From Lachnospira multipara ATCC 19207 (GTDB taxonomy: Bacteria > Bacillota > Clostridia > Lachnospirales > Lachnospiraceae): DNA of 64,000 bases. The notes beneath the pieces are model-generated. The model did no database searches. It was not told the origin of the DNA and saw only the letters and a list, made by a program, of their open reading frames with translations. Location of the stretch: contig NZ_AUJG01000010.1 of NCBI RefSeq assembly GCF_000424105.1, positions 1 to 64,000 of the forward strand, in the 5' to 3' direction. Positions 40,676 through 48,878 of this stretch are shown piece after piece. Positions within the stretch are counted from its first letter, which is position 1. The number at the start of each line of letters is the position of its first letter. Made by a program: the position numbers and the translations under genes.

Positions 40676-42418
40676 ATGATTAAGATTGTAAAGACTTTAG
40701 CTAGAAGTATTAGAGAGTATAAAAAAGCTTCAATTCTTACTCCAACATACGTAACTTTAGAAGTTATTTTGGAATGTATTATTCCATTAATTATGGCTGA
40801 ACTTATTAATAACATGACAGGCGATTCCATGGAACCAATTATAAAGTACGGTTTAATCTTATTTGTTATGGCAATGGCTTCTTTGTTCTGTGGTATTATG
40901 TCAGCTAGAAAAGCAGCGACAGCTTCAGCTGGTTTTGCTAAAAACTTAAGACAGGATGTGTTTTATAAGATTCAGGATTTCTCCTTTGCAGATGTAGATA
41001 AATTTTCAACATCTTCTTTAGTAACACGTCTTACAACAGATATTACTAATGTGCAGAATGCTTATCAGATGATTATTAGAGTAGCTGTAAGAACTCCTTT
41101 AATGTTTATCTTCTCAGTAGCAATGAGTTTTAGTATTAATGTTAAGATGGCTCTTATTTTTGTATGTATTGTGCCATTTTTAGCACTTGTTTTATTTGGA
41201 ATTTTCTTTAAGGTACATCCTATTTTTAAGAGAATCTTTAAGAAGTATGATGCAATGAATAATTCAGTTCAGGAAAATGTTTCTGCAATTAGAGTTGTTA
41301 AGTCTTTTGTAAGAGAAGACTATGAAACTAAGAAATTCTTTAAAGCTAGTGGTGATGTAAAGAATGACTTTACACACGCAGAAAAGATTTTAGCTCTTAA
41401 CACACCAACAATGATGCTTAGTATGTTTACATCAATCTTACTTGTATGTTTTATAGGTGCACAGATTATTGTTAGTTCAGGAGCTACAAGCCTTACAACA
41501 GGTGAGTTATCTTCTCTTTTAACTTATGGTGTTCAGATTCTTACATCTCTTATGATGTTAAGCTTTGTATTCGTTATGGTTTCAATGGCAGCAGAATCTG
41601 CAGATCGTATTGTGGAAGTACTTGAAACAGAAAGCGATTTACAGTCGCCTGTTAATGGTAAGACAGAGATTAGAGATGGTGCAATTGATTTTGACGACGT
41701 ATCCTTTAAATATAAGAAGACTAGTGAGAATTATGCTCTTACTAATATTAATCTTCATATTAAATCTGGTCAGACAGTAGGTATTCTTGGTGGTACAGGT
41801 GATTCTAAAACATCACTTATTCAGCTTATTCCAAGACTTTATGATACAACAAAGGGTATGGTAAGAGTTGGTGGAGTTGATGTAAGAGATTATGACTTAG
41901 TATCTCTACGTGATGCTGTATCAGTTGTATTACAAAAAAATGTCCTATTCTCAGGAACAATTAAAGAAAACTTACGCTGGGGTAATAAGGAAGCTACAGA
42001 TGAGCAGATTGAAGAAGCTTGTAAGTTAGCTTGCGCTGATGAATTTATTCAGGGCTTCCCAGATAAGTATGACACTTATATTGAACAGGGTGGTTCTAAT
42101 GTTTCTGGTGGTCAGAAGCAAAGACTTTGTATTGCTAGAGCACTTCTTAAGAATCCTAAGGTTTTAATTATGGATGATTCTACAAGTGCTGTTGATACTA
42201 AGACAGATGCGCTTATTCGTGCAGCTCTTGCTAAATATCTTCCAGAGACAACTAAGATTATTATTGCACAGCGTATTTCTTCAGTTCAGGATGCGGATGT
42301 CATCATAGTCTTAGATCAGGGTAAAATTGTTGAAAAGGGAACACATGATGAACTTGTGGCTCTTGGCGGAATTTACAGCGAAGTATTTGAATCACAGACT
42401 AAATCAAAGGAAGAATAG
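40676..42418 (+). CDS. ABC exporter half-transporter, degenerate-site subunit
   Basis: The 580-residue type IV ABC exporter has six membrane helices (about 20-300) and an ATPase domain. Walker A is unusual (GGTGDSKTS for GxxGxGKST), Walker B ends DDSTSAVD rather than DEATSALD, and the switch His is Gln (IIAQRISS). These changes mark the non-catalytic-site subunit of heterodimeric exporters, here paired with the next gene. VSGGQKQR is intact, so it contributes the signature to the functional site. It follows the MarR gene. Confidence 0.93.
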   Translation: MIKIVKTLARSIREYKKASILTPTYVTLEVILECIIPLIMAELINNMTGDSMEPIIKYGLILFVMAMASLFCGIMSARKAATASAGFAKNLRQDVFYKIQDFSFADVDKFSTSSLVTRLTTDITNVQNAYQMIIRVAVRTPLMFIFSVAMSFSINVKMALIFVCIVPFLALVLFGIFFKVHPIFKRIFKKYDAMNNSVQENVSAIRVVKSFVREDYETKKFFKASGDVKNDFTHAEKILALNTPTMMLSMFTSILLVCFIGAQIIVSSGATSLTTGELSSLLTYGVQILTSLMMLSFVFVMVSMAAESADRIVEVLETESDLQSPVNGKTEIRDGAIDFDDVSFKYKKTSENYALTNINLHIKSGQTVGILGGTGDSKTSLIQLIPRLYDTTKGMVRVGGVDVRDYDLVSLRDAVSVVLQKNVLFSGTIKENLRWGNKEATDEQIEEACKLACADEFIQGFPDKYDTYIEQGGSNVSGGQKQRLCIARALLKNPKVLIMDDSTSAVDTKTDALIRAALAKYLPETTKIIIAQRISSVQDADVIIVLDQGKIVEKGTHDELVALGGIYSEVFESQTKSKEE

Positions 42419-42429
42419 GAGGTATATGT

Positions 42430-44346
42430 ATGAATAAGAAAAATGTAGAGAAAGATAATACATTTGGCAGATTAATAGGCTATATATTCAAGCATTATGC
42501 TCCTCAGTTAATAGTAACTATTATCTGCATTATAATTGCAGCACTTGCATCAGTTATTGCAACAATTTTTTTACAAAGAATTATTGATGAAGTTATTACA
42601 CCAGCAATGGGCCTTGGTATGGATTCAGTTTGGAATAAATTTATTGGAATTATAATTACTATGGGGGTTATCTATATCCTTGGTGTTATAGCTTCCTTTA
42701 CATACACTCGTCTTATGGCAAATGTTACTCAGGGAACTTTAATGCATTTAAGAAACGATATGTTTGAGAGAATGCAGACACTTCCTATTAAGTATTTTGA
42801 TACTAACGCTCATGGCGATATTATGAGTACTTACACTAACGATACAGATGCTATTAGACAGTTAATTGGACAGAGTTTACCACAGCTTTTTCAGTCAAGC
42901 TTAACAATCATAGGCATTGTTATAATGATGTGTTTTTATAGTTTTTGGTTAACGATAGTTGTAGGGTTATTTATTTTCTTAATGACTAGAGTAGTTAAGA
43001 ATTTCGGTGGAAATTCTGCTAAATATATGATGGCTCAGCAAAGAACCCTTGCTAAAGAGGAAGGCTTTGTTGAGGAAATGATGGAAGGCGCTAAGGTTAT
43101 TAAGGTCTTTAATCATGAAGAAGAAAGTAAAAATGCCTTTAATAAGGTGAATGAAGAATTATTTGAAGCTAGTGAGAAAGCTAATAAATTCGGTAATATG
43201 CTTATGCCAACTCTAGGTAATATTGGTAATATTATGTACGTAGTTCTTGCAGTTGTTGGTGGCTTATTAGTTTATTATTCAGTTTATAATTTAAGTTTAC
43301 AGAGCATTTTTACAGGAACTAATTCAGTAGTTTCTCTGGGTATTATTATTTCCTTCCTTTCCATGTCTAGACAGTTATCACAGACAGTTGGCCAGGTATC
43401 TATGCAGGTATCAATGATTGCCATGGGTCTTGCTGGTGCTAGAAGAGTATTTGAACTTATGGATCAGGAACCTGAATTTGATGAGGGTTACGTTACACTT
43501 GTTCGTGCAAAATATACCAAGGAAGGCGAGCTAGTTGAGGCCGATGAGGACACTTCTCTTTGGGCTTGGAAGCATCCACATAAGGCAGAGGGAACAGTAA
43601 CTTACACTCCTTTAAAGGGTGATATTGTTTTAGAGGATGTTGATTTTGGTTATGTTAAGAATAAGTTAGTTTTACATGACGTATCTCTTTACGCTAAACC
43701 AGGTCAGAAGATTGCTTTTGTTGGAGCAACAGGTGCAGGTAAAACAACAATTACTAATCTTATTAACAGATTCTATGATATTGAAGACGGTAAGATTCGT
43801 TACGATGGAATCAATATTAATAAGATTAAGAAGACTGACCTTAGACGTTCTCTTGGTATTGTTTTACAGGATGTTAACCTATTCACAGGTACAGTACTTG
43901 ATAATATTAGATATGGTAAATTAAATGCAACAGATGAAGAATGTATTGCAGCAGCTAAGTTAGCTAATGCTCATCACTTTATTGAAAGATTACCAGATGG
44001 CTATAACACAATGCTTACAGCTAATGGCGCTAACCTTTCACAGGGACAAAGACAGTTACTTTCAATTGCAAGAGCTGCTGTAGCTAACCCACCTGTAATG
44101 ATCTTAGATGAAGCTACATCTTCAATTGATACAAGAACTGAGGCTATTGTTCAGGCGGGTATGGATAATCTTATGTTTGGTAGAACAGTATTTGTTATTG
44201 CCCATAGATTATCAACAGTTAGAAACAGTAAGGCAATTATGGTTCTTGACCATGGTCGAATTATTGAAAGAGGTGACCATGATACCTTAATTGATCAAAA
44301 GGGCACATATTATCAGTTATATACTGGTGCTTTTGAGCTAGAATAG
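42430..44346 (+). CDS. ABC exporter half-transporter, catalytic-site subunit
   Basis: The 638-residue partner has six membrane helices and a canonical ATPase domain: GATGAGKTT, ILDEATSSID and VIAHRLST. The signature reads LSQGQRQ. A roughly 40-residue insertion (about 355-400, with EGELVEADEDTSLWAWKHPHKAEG) sits between membrane and ATPase domains, as in LmrD/YfiC-type partners. AGGAGG precedes the ATG 11 bp after the first subunit. Multidrug or peptide export is likely; substrate unknown. Confidence 0.93.
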   Translation: MNKKNVEKDNTFGRLIGYIFKHYAPQLIVTIICIIIAALASVIATIFLQRIIDEVITPAMGLGMDSVWNKFIGIIITMGVIYILGVIASFTYTRLMANVTQGTLMHLRNDMFERMQTLPIKYFDTNAHGDIMSTYTNDTDAIRQLIGQSLPQLFQSSLTIIGIVIMMCFYSFWLTIVVGLFIFLMTRVVKNFGGNSAKYMMAQQRTLAKEEGFVEEMMEGAKVIKVFNHEEESKNAFNKVNEELFEASEKANKFGNMLMPTLGNIGNIMYVVLAVVGGLLVYYSVYNLSLQSIFTGTNSVVSLGIIISFLSMSRQLSQTVGQVSMQVSMIAMGLAGARRVFELMDQEPEFDEGYVTLVRAKYTKEGELVEADEDTSLWAWKHPHKAEGTVTYTPLKGDIVLEDVDFGYVKNKLVLHDVSLYAKPGQKIAFVGATGAGKTTITNLINRFYDIEDGKIRYDGININKIKKTDLRRSLGIVLQDVNLFTGTVLDNIRYGKLNATDEECIAAAKLANAHHFIERLPDGYNTMLTANGANLSQGQRQLLSIARAAVANPPVMILDEATSSIDTRTEAIVQAGMDNLMFGRTVFVIAHRLSTVRNSKAIMVLDHGRIIERGDHDTLIDQKGTYYQLYTGAFELE

Positions 44347-44392
44347 AGAAAAATTAAATAAATAAAGTATTTTTATCTATATAGATATATGT

Positions 44393-44437
44393 TATAATTA
44401 TGGCGTTGTTTAATAAAATTAAACAACGTCATTTTTA
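44393..44437 (+). terminator. Terminator of the exporter operon overlapping a -10-like box
   Basis: CGTTGTTTAAT (44404-44414) pairs with ATTAAACAACG (44418-44428), followed by TCATTTTTATT. A perfect TATAAT (44393-44398) sits just upstream with a poor -35 (TTTTTA) and a 12-bp palindrome ATCTATATAGAT (44375-44386). Confidence 0.75.
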
Positions 44438-44467
44438 TTATGCTTTACAGCATGCAGGGAGGATAAC

Positions 44468-45826
44468 ATGCTTGGCAAAAAATCAGATAGAACAACATCC
44501 CTTTTAACTGCATTGTTAGTTATATTTTTAGGTGCTGTTAGTATTGTAGTAATTTTAGTTTTGAAGATTAATATAGAGCGGGCAATAGATGAGTTTGAAA
44601 CTATTGTAACTATGAATTTTCAAGACAAGAATCATATAGAATCTTTGACGGAAGATATTTATAAGGAGAACTTTTACGTATACGGTAAGGTTTGGTCAGA
44701 AGAGTCTTATGTGGGTAATAGCTATTATGAATCCATTAATACTGAAGAGGATATAAGAGCAATACTTAGTGAGCTTTCAGAAAGTGCCCTTAGCGACAAT
44801 TATGGAACCATGTATAGTAACATAAGCGAAGAGCTTAATGAGTATTTAAATATGGTTTCTAAGGTGGAAGAATATATTGAGGCTGGAAATTATGAAGAGG
44901 CAGAAAGCTATGTAAGCGATGTTATTAATAACAAGGTCTTAAGCATAAATAAGGAATTAAATGTTTTAGAGGAGCAGATTAATGACGAGGTAAAGGTAGC
45001 ACAAGACACTCTTAAGTACCGACTTATAAGTATTAGTATCATCTCAGTGGTAGCAATTATTGTTATTATTGCTACTACACTTGTAATTGTCTATTTATGT
45101 AATCAGATAACTTCAAAGCTAGAAGATTACAGTGATATCCTAGAGTTTAAGGTCAATAAGCAAAGCGAAGAGATAAACGAACATAATAATAGAATCATGA
45201 GTATCCAGAATAGCACTATAGATGCTATGGCTTCTTTAATTGAAAGTCGTGATGGAGATACGGGCATGCATATTGCAAGAACTAGTGCTTATGTGAAAAT
45301 GTTAGCGCAGCTTGCAAAGAACCAAGGTTATTACACTAACATCCTCACTAAGGATTACATTGAATTCCTTGTAAAGGCAGCGCCTATGCATGATATTGGT
45401 AAGATTAATGTACCAGATTCCATTTTAAAGAAACCAGGAATCTTAACTCATGATGAATATACCATTATGCAAAACCACACTAAAGAGGGTGGAAGAATTA
45501 TTAGAGAAGCCCTTGGAAGTATTGAGGAAATCGAGTTTATTAATATAGCTTCAGATGTGGCCACTTTCCACCATGAAAAGTGGGATGGCAGTGGTTATCC
45601 TTATGGTCTTAAGGGAGAGGAAATTCCAATTTCAGCAAGAATCATGTCTGTGGCAGATGTTTTTGATGCCCTAGTTTCGGAGAGATGCTATAAGAGAGCC
45701 TACAGCTTTGATGAGGCTATGCTTATTATTAACGATAATATAGGTAAACATTTTGATCCAATCCTTAGTAGACTCTTTGTAGAGAATAAGGATAAGGTTA
45801 AACAGATAATGGAAGAACTCTCATAA
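44468..45826 (+). CDS. Membrane-bound HD-GYP c-di-GMP phosphodiesterase
   Basis: This 452-residue protein has a first helix at about 13-34, an extracytoplasmic helical sensor (about 35-180) and a second helix at about 184-212. A coiled linker leads into an HD-GYP domain: HDIGKINVPDSILKKPG near 311-327 and HHEKWDGSGYPYGLKGEEIP near 374-393. HD-GYP enzymes degrade c-di-GMP using a di- or tri-iron centre. GGGAGG precedes the ATG. The sensor resembles a four-helix bundle; its ligand is unknown. Confidence 0.93.
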   Translation: MLGKKSDRTTSLLTALLVIFLGAVSIVVILVLKINIERAIDEFETIVTMNFQDKNHIESLTEDIYKENFYVYGKVWSEESYVGNSYYESINTEEDIRAILSELSESALSDNYGTMYSNISEELNEYLNMVSKVEEYIEAGNYEEAESYVSDVINNKVLSINKELNVLEEQINDEVKVAQDTLKYRLISISIISVVAIIVIIATTLVIVYLCNQITSKLEDYSDILEFKVNKQSEEINEHNNRIMSIQNSTIDAMASLIESRDGDTGMHIARTSAYVKMLAQLAKNQGYYTNILTKDYIEFLVKAAPMHDIGKINVPDSILKKPGILTHDEYTIMQNHTKEGGRIIREALGSIEEIEFINIASDVATFHHEKWDGSGYPYGLKGEEIPISARIMSVADVFDALVSERCYKRAYSFDEAMLIINDNIGKHFDPILSRLFVENKDKVKQIMEELS

Positions 45827-45830
45827 ATAT

Positions 45831-45866
45831 TACCACTTTCTATTGACATCAGCTTAGAAAGTGGTA
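45831..45866. promoter_or_regulatory. 12-bp inverted repeat around the arsR-type promoter
   Basis: TACCACTTTCTA (45831-45842) and TAGAAAGTGGTA (45855-45866) are perfect arms with a 12-nt loop that contains the -35 box. It may terminate the HD-GYP gene, act as an operator, or both. Confidence 0.6.
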
Positions 45867-45904
45867 TATTTAAATTACAACATATGAACACTTGCTCATA
45901 TGTT
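45843..45904 (+). promoter_or_regulatory. Promoter and SmtB/ArsR-type 12-2-12 operator
   Basis: TTGACA (45843-45848), 16 nt and TATATT (45865-45870). Starting at about +2, AACATATGAACA-CT-TGCTCATATGTT (45879-45904) is a 12-2-12 inverted repeat with one mismatch, the typical ArsR/SmtB site. Confidence 0.85.
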
Positions 45905-45960
45905 TAACTCATTAAGAAAAGTTTTATAGGAGTTAAATAAACAAACGGAGGTCTTAACTG

Positions 45961-46320
45961 ATGGCAATAAATGACGTAGATAGATGTGATATTAAACATG
46001 TTCATACAGAGAAAGTAAAAGAGGTATTTTCCGCTATGCCTTCTGAGGATGAGTTATATGATTTAGCTGAACTCTTTAAGGTCTTTGGAGATTCTACTAG
46101 AATTAGAATTCTCTTTGCTCTTTTCGAATCAGAGATTTGTGTATGCGACTTAGCAGACACCCTAAACATGACTCAGTCAGCAGTTTCACATCAGCTAAAG
46201 ATTCTAAAAAATTCAAAGCTAGTTGGTAGCAGAAGAGAAGGAAAGCAGGTTATTTATTTTCTAGCAGATGATCATGTTAGAACAATAATTGACCAGGGAA
46301 GAGAACACATAGAAGAATAA
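45961..46320 (+). CDS. SmtB/CadC-type ArsR-family metal sensor
   Basis: This 119-residue winged-helix repressor carries two sets of metal ligands. Cys60 and Cys62 in EICVCDLA match the alpha-3N site of CadC. Asp103, His105, His116 and Glu119 in the last helix match the alpha-5 zinc site of SmtB in spacing. Cys9, His13 and His15 could complete the first site. Binding of Zn, Cd or Pb should release the operator just upstream. It leads a cluster with an HMA protein and a P-type ATPase. CGGAGGT precedes the ATG. Confidence 0.93.
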   Translation: MAINDVDRCDIKHVHTEKVKEVFSAMPSEDELYDLAELFKVFGDSTRIRILFALFESEICVCDLADTLNMTQSAVSHQLKILKNSKLVGSRREGKQVIYFLADDHVRTIIDQGREHIEE

Positions 46321-46402
46321 TAAGATAATTTATAGGATAAATTTAAGAGAATATATATTCTAAGAGTATTAACTATATTTAAGAAAAGGAAGGTAATTCA
46401 TT

Positions 46403-46618
46403 ATGAAGAAGAAATTTAAGTGTGAAATTGATTGTGCTAACTGCGCAGCAAAGGTTGAGGAAGCAATTAAGAAGGTTGAGGGTGTAAAGGATGCATCTGT
46501 TAATTTCCTCACACAGAAGTTTATGTTAGAAGCAGAAGATGATTGCTTTGAAGAAGTACTTGAGAAGGCAATTAAGGCAGGTAAGAAGGCAGAAGACGAA
46601 TTCGAAGTTATTTTATAA
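46403..46618 (+). CDS. Stand-alone HMA metal-binding protein
   Basis: The 71-residue ferredoxin-like HMA domain binds one soft metal through Cys13 and Cys16 in CEIDCANCAAKVEEAI. The DCANCA form is typical of the N-terminal domains of Zn/Cd/Pb ATPases. The acidic loop EAEDDCFEE lies in the second half. It is 97 bp before the ATPase gene, which lacks its own HMA domain, so this is most likely the detached metal-delivery domain. Confidence 0.92.
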   Translation: MKKKFKCEIDCANCAAKVEEAIKKVEGVKDASVNFLTQKFMLEAEDDCFEEVLEKAIKAGKKAEDEFEVIL

Positions 46619-46715
46619 TTTCTATTTGTCAAAGATTTATATTTAGATTTATTGGAAAATGCGTCACAAAGCCCAAGAGTTACGTAAACTAAGGATTGTG
46701 ACAATAGGAGATAGT

Positions 46716-48617
46716 ATGACTAAGAAACAAAAAAAGATGCGAGCAAGAATTATCGTTTCAGGTATTCTCTATGCTTGTTTGTTTATAGCAGATAAGCTAG
46801 GAGCACTTGAAGGCTTTCCAATACTTGCAGTGGCCATAGCCTTTTTAGTACCTTATTTAATTATAGGCTATGATGTAATTTTAAGAGCCTTTAAGAACAT
46901 TTCTAAAGGACATGTATTTGATGAGAATTTCCTTATGATGATTGCAACATTTGCTGCATTTGCCACAGGGGAATTTACAGAAAGTGTAGCAGTTATGCTT
47001 TTCTATCAGGTAGGTGAGTTGTTCCAGTCTTACGCAGTTGGTAAGTCTAGAGCTTCAATTGCTGAGATGATGAGTATCGCTCCTGATTTTGCAAATTTAG
47101 AAGATGAAGAGGGCAACATATCAGAAGTTGACCCAGAAGATGTAGAAGTTGGATCAATTCTTTTAGTTAGACCAGGTGAGAAGATTCCTATTGATGGAGT
47201 TGTTATAGAAGGGGAGTCTTTTGTAGATACGGCAGCCCTTACAGGGGAGTCAGTACCAAGAAAGGTAAGCCCTGGGGCAGATGTAATTAGTGGATGTGTC
47301 AATGGAGATACAGCCCTTAAGATTAGAACTACTAAGGCTTATGAAGATTCTACAGTAAGTAAGATCTTAGAGCTTGTGGAAAATGCATCATCTAAGAAGT
47401 CTAGAATGGAGAATTTCATTACTAGATTTGCTAAGTATTACACACCAGTAGTTACTATAGGCGCTGTTTTACTTGCATTAGTTCCACCAACTATTCTTGG
47501 AATTATGTCAGGTATCTTTGCTTATGTAAGCTGGATTCACAGAGCATGTATTTTCTTAATTGTATCTTGCCCTTGTGCTATGGTTATTTCAGTGCCACTT
47601 GGTTTCTTTGGTGGTATTGGTGCAGCTTCAAAGATTGGTGTATTAGTTAAGGGTAGTAATTATTTAGAGGCTATTGCTCAGATGAAGAGCCTTGTCTTTG
47701 ATAAGACAGGTACTTTAACTAAGGGTGAATTTAAGGTTAGTGAAGTTATTAATCTTAACGGCTTTAGTAAGGAAGATATTCTTTACTACGCTGCCTATGC
47801 TGAAAAATTTTCAACACATCCAATTGCTAAATCTATTCTTACAGCTTACGGTAAAGACGTAGATTTAAGCCTTATCTCTAATCAGCAGGAAGTATCAGGT
47901 CAGGGTATTAGCTCAGTAGTTAATAAGAGAGAAGTTTTAATTGGTAATTATAAGTTAATGCAGGCAAATGGCATTGACTGTGAGATAAATGACAGTCCAG
48001 CAACAATTTGTTACCTAGCTGTTGATGGCAAGTTTGCAGGTTACATCATTATTTCTGATGTGATTAAGGAAGGTTCTAAGGAAGCTATGAAGGCTTTATC
48101 AAAGGTAGGCGTTTCAAAGCTTGTAATGCTTACTGGCGATAGAAAAGAAGTGGCCATGGCTGTTTCAAAGGAGCTTTCTTTAACAGATTGCAGATATGAG
48201 TTACTTCCAACAGACAAGGTTTCTAACGTGGAAGAGCTTATTAAGGCTTGCAAGAAGGACGAGAAGCTTGGCTTTGTTGGCGATGGTATTAACGACGCTC
48301 CAGTACTTATGAGAGCGGATGTGGGTATTGCTATGGGTAGCTTAGGTTCTGATGCAGCTATTGAGGCCGCAGATGTTGTAATTATGGATGATGACTTAAG
48401 AAAGATTCCTAAATTAGTTCGAATTGCAAGAAAAACTCTTAGAATTGTTAAGCAAAATGTTGTATTTGCACTTGGAGTTAAGATTATAGTTTTAGCTTTA
48501 GGCGCTTTTGGACTTGCAACTATGTGGGAAGCAGTTTTTGCTGACGTTGGTGTTGCTGTAATTGCAATTTTAAACTCTATGAGAGTCTTATCTAGCAATT
48601 ATGATGAGAAAAATTAG
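46716..48617 (+). CDS. Zn/Cd/Pb-exporting P1B-type ATPase
   Basis: The 633-residue ATPase has CPC in helix 6 (Cys285, Cys287), TGES, phosphorylated Asp329 in DKTGTLTKGE, the HP motif in STHPIAK, LTGDRKE and GDGINDAP. N-x7-K (NVVFALGVK) and ADVGVAVIAILNS near the C-terminus mark the P1B-2 (Zn/Cd/Pb) subgroup. No N-terminal HMA domain is present. ATG 46716 is chosen because AGGAGA is 5 nt upstream; the frame extends to 46659 without an SD. It exports the metal sensed by the upstream regulator. Confidence 0.94.
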   Translation: MTKKQKKMRARIIVSGILYACLFIADKLGALEGFPILAVAIAFLVPYLIIGYDVILRAFKNISKGHVFDENFLMMIATFAAFATGEFTESVAVMLFYQVGELFQSYAVGKSRASIAEMMSIAPDFANLEDEEGNISEVDPEDVEVGSILLVRPGEKIPIDGVVIEGESFVDTAALTGESVPRKVSPGADVISGCVNGDTALKIRTTKAYEDSTVSKILELVENASSKKSRMENFITRFAKYYTPVVTIGAVLLALVPPTILGIMSGIFAYVSWIHRACIFLIVSCPCAMVISVPLGFFGGIGAASKIGVLVKGSNYLEAIAQMKSLVFDKTGTLTKGEFKVSEVINLNGFSKEDILYYAAYAEKFSTHPIAKSILTAYGKDVDLSLISNQQEVSGQGISSVVNKREVLIGNYKLMQANGIDCEINDSPATICYLAVDGKFAGYIIISDVIKEGSKEAMKALSKVGVSKLVMLTGDRKEVAMAVSKELSLTDCRYELLPTDKVSNVEELIKACKKDEKLGFVGDGINDAPVLMRADVGIAMGSLGSDAAIEAADVVIMDDDLRKIPKLVRIARKTLRIVKQNVVFALGVKIIVLALGAFGLATMWEAVFADVGVAVIAILNSMRVLSSNYDEKN

Positions 48618-48643
48618 TCAAATATATAAGTTAGTTTTAAAAA

Positions 48644-48671
48644 TCCCCCTCTAAGAGGGGGAATTTTTTTT
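48644..48671 (+). terminator. Rho-independent terminator after the metal ATPase
   Basis: TCCCCCTC (48644-48651), TAA, GAGGGGGA (48655-48662), then ATTTTTTTT. The next 200 bp to the pectate lyase gene are AT-rich, with ACTTTTT/AAAAAGT arms near 48808-48830. Confidence 0.92.
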
Positions 48672-48878
48672 ATACTTCTAGACTAGGATTAGTCAGATTG
48701 TATTTTGTTGGTTCTTAAGTACTAGTATATGATTACATTTAACAAGAAAATGATACTTTTACGCTATTTATATGTTAAAAGTGCCTAAAAAATAAGACCT
48801 AAAACCAACTTTTTTACTATATAAAAAGTTTTTATAAAATGCTAAGATATTTTTGCATTAAATTTTATGGGAGGTTTT

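Noticed and set aside
40676-42418. Pseudogene call for the exporter subunit with altered Walker motifs
   Set aside because: The changes are the pattern expected for the degenerate site in heterodimeric exporters, and the frame is intact with an intact partner.
48041-48598. 185-residue minus-strand frame inside the metal ATPase gene
   Set aside because: Shadow of the well-conserved ATPase frame with low-complexity Ser/Thr/Ile composition.
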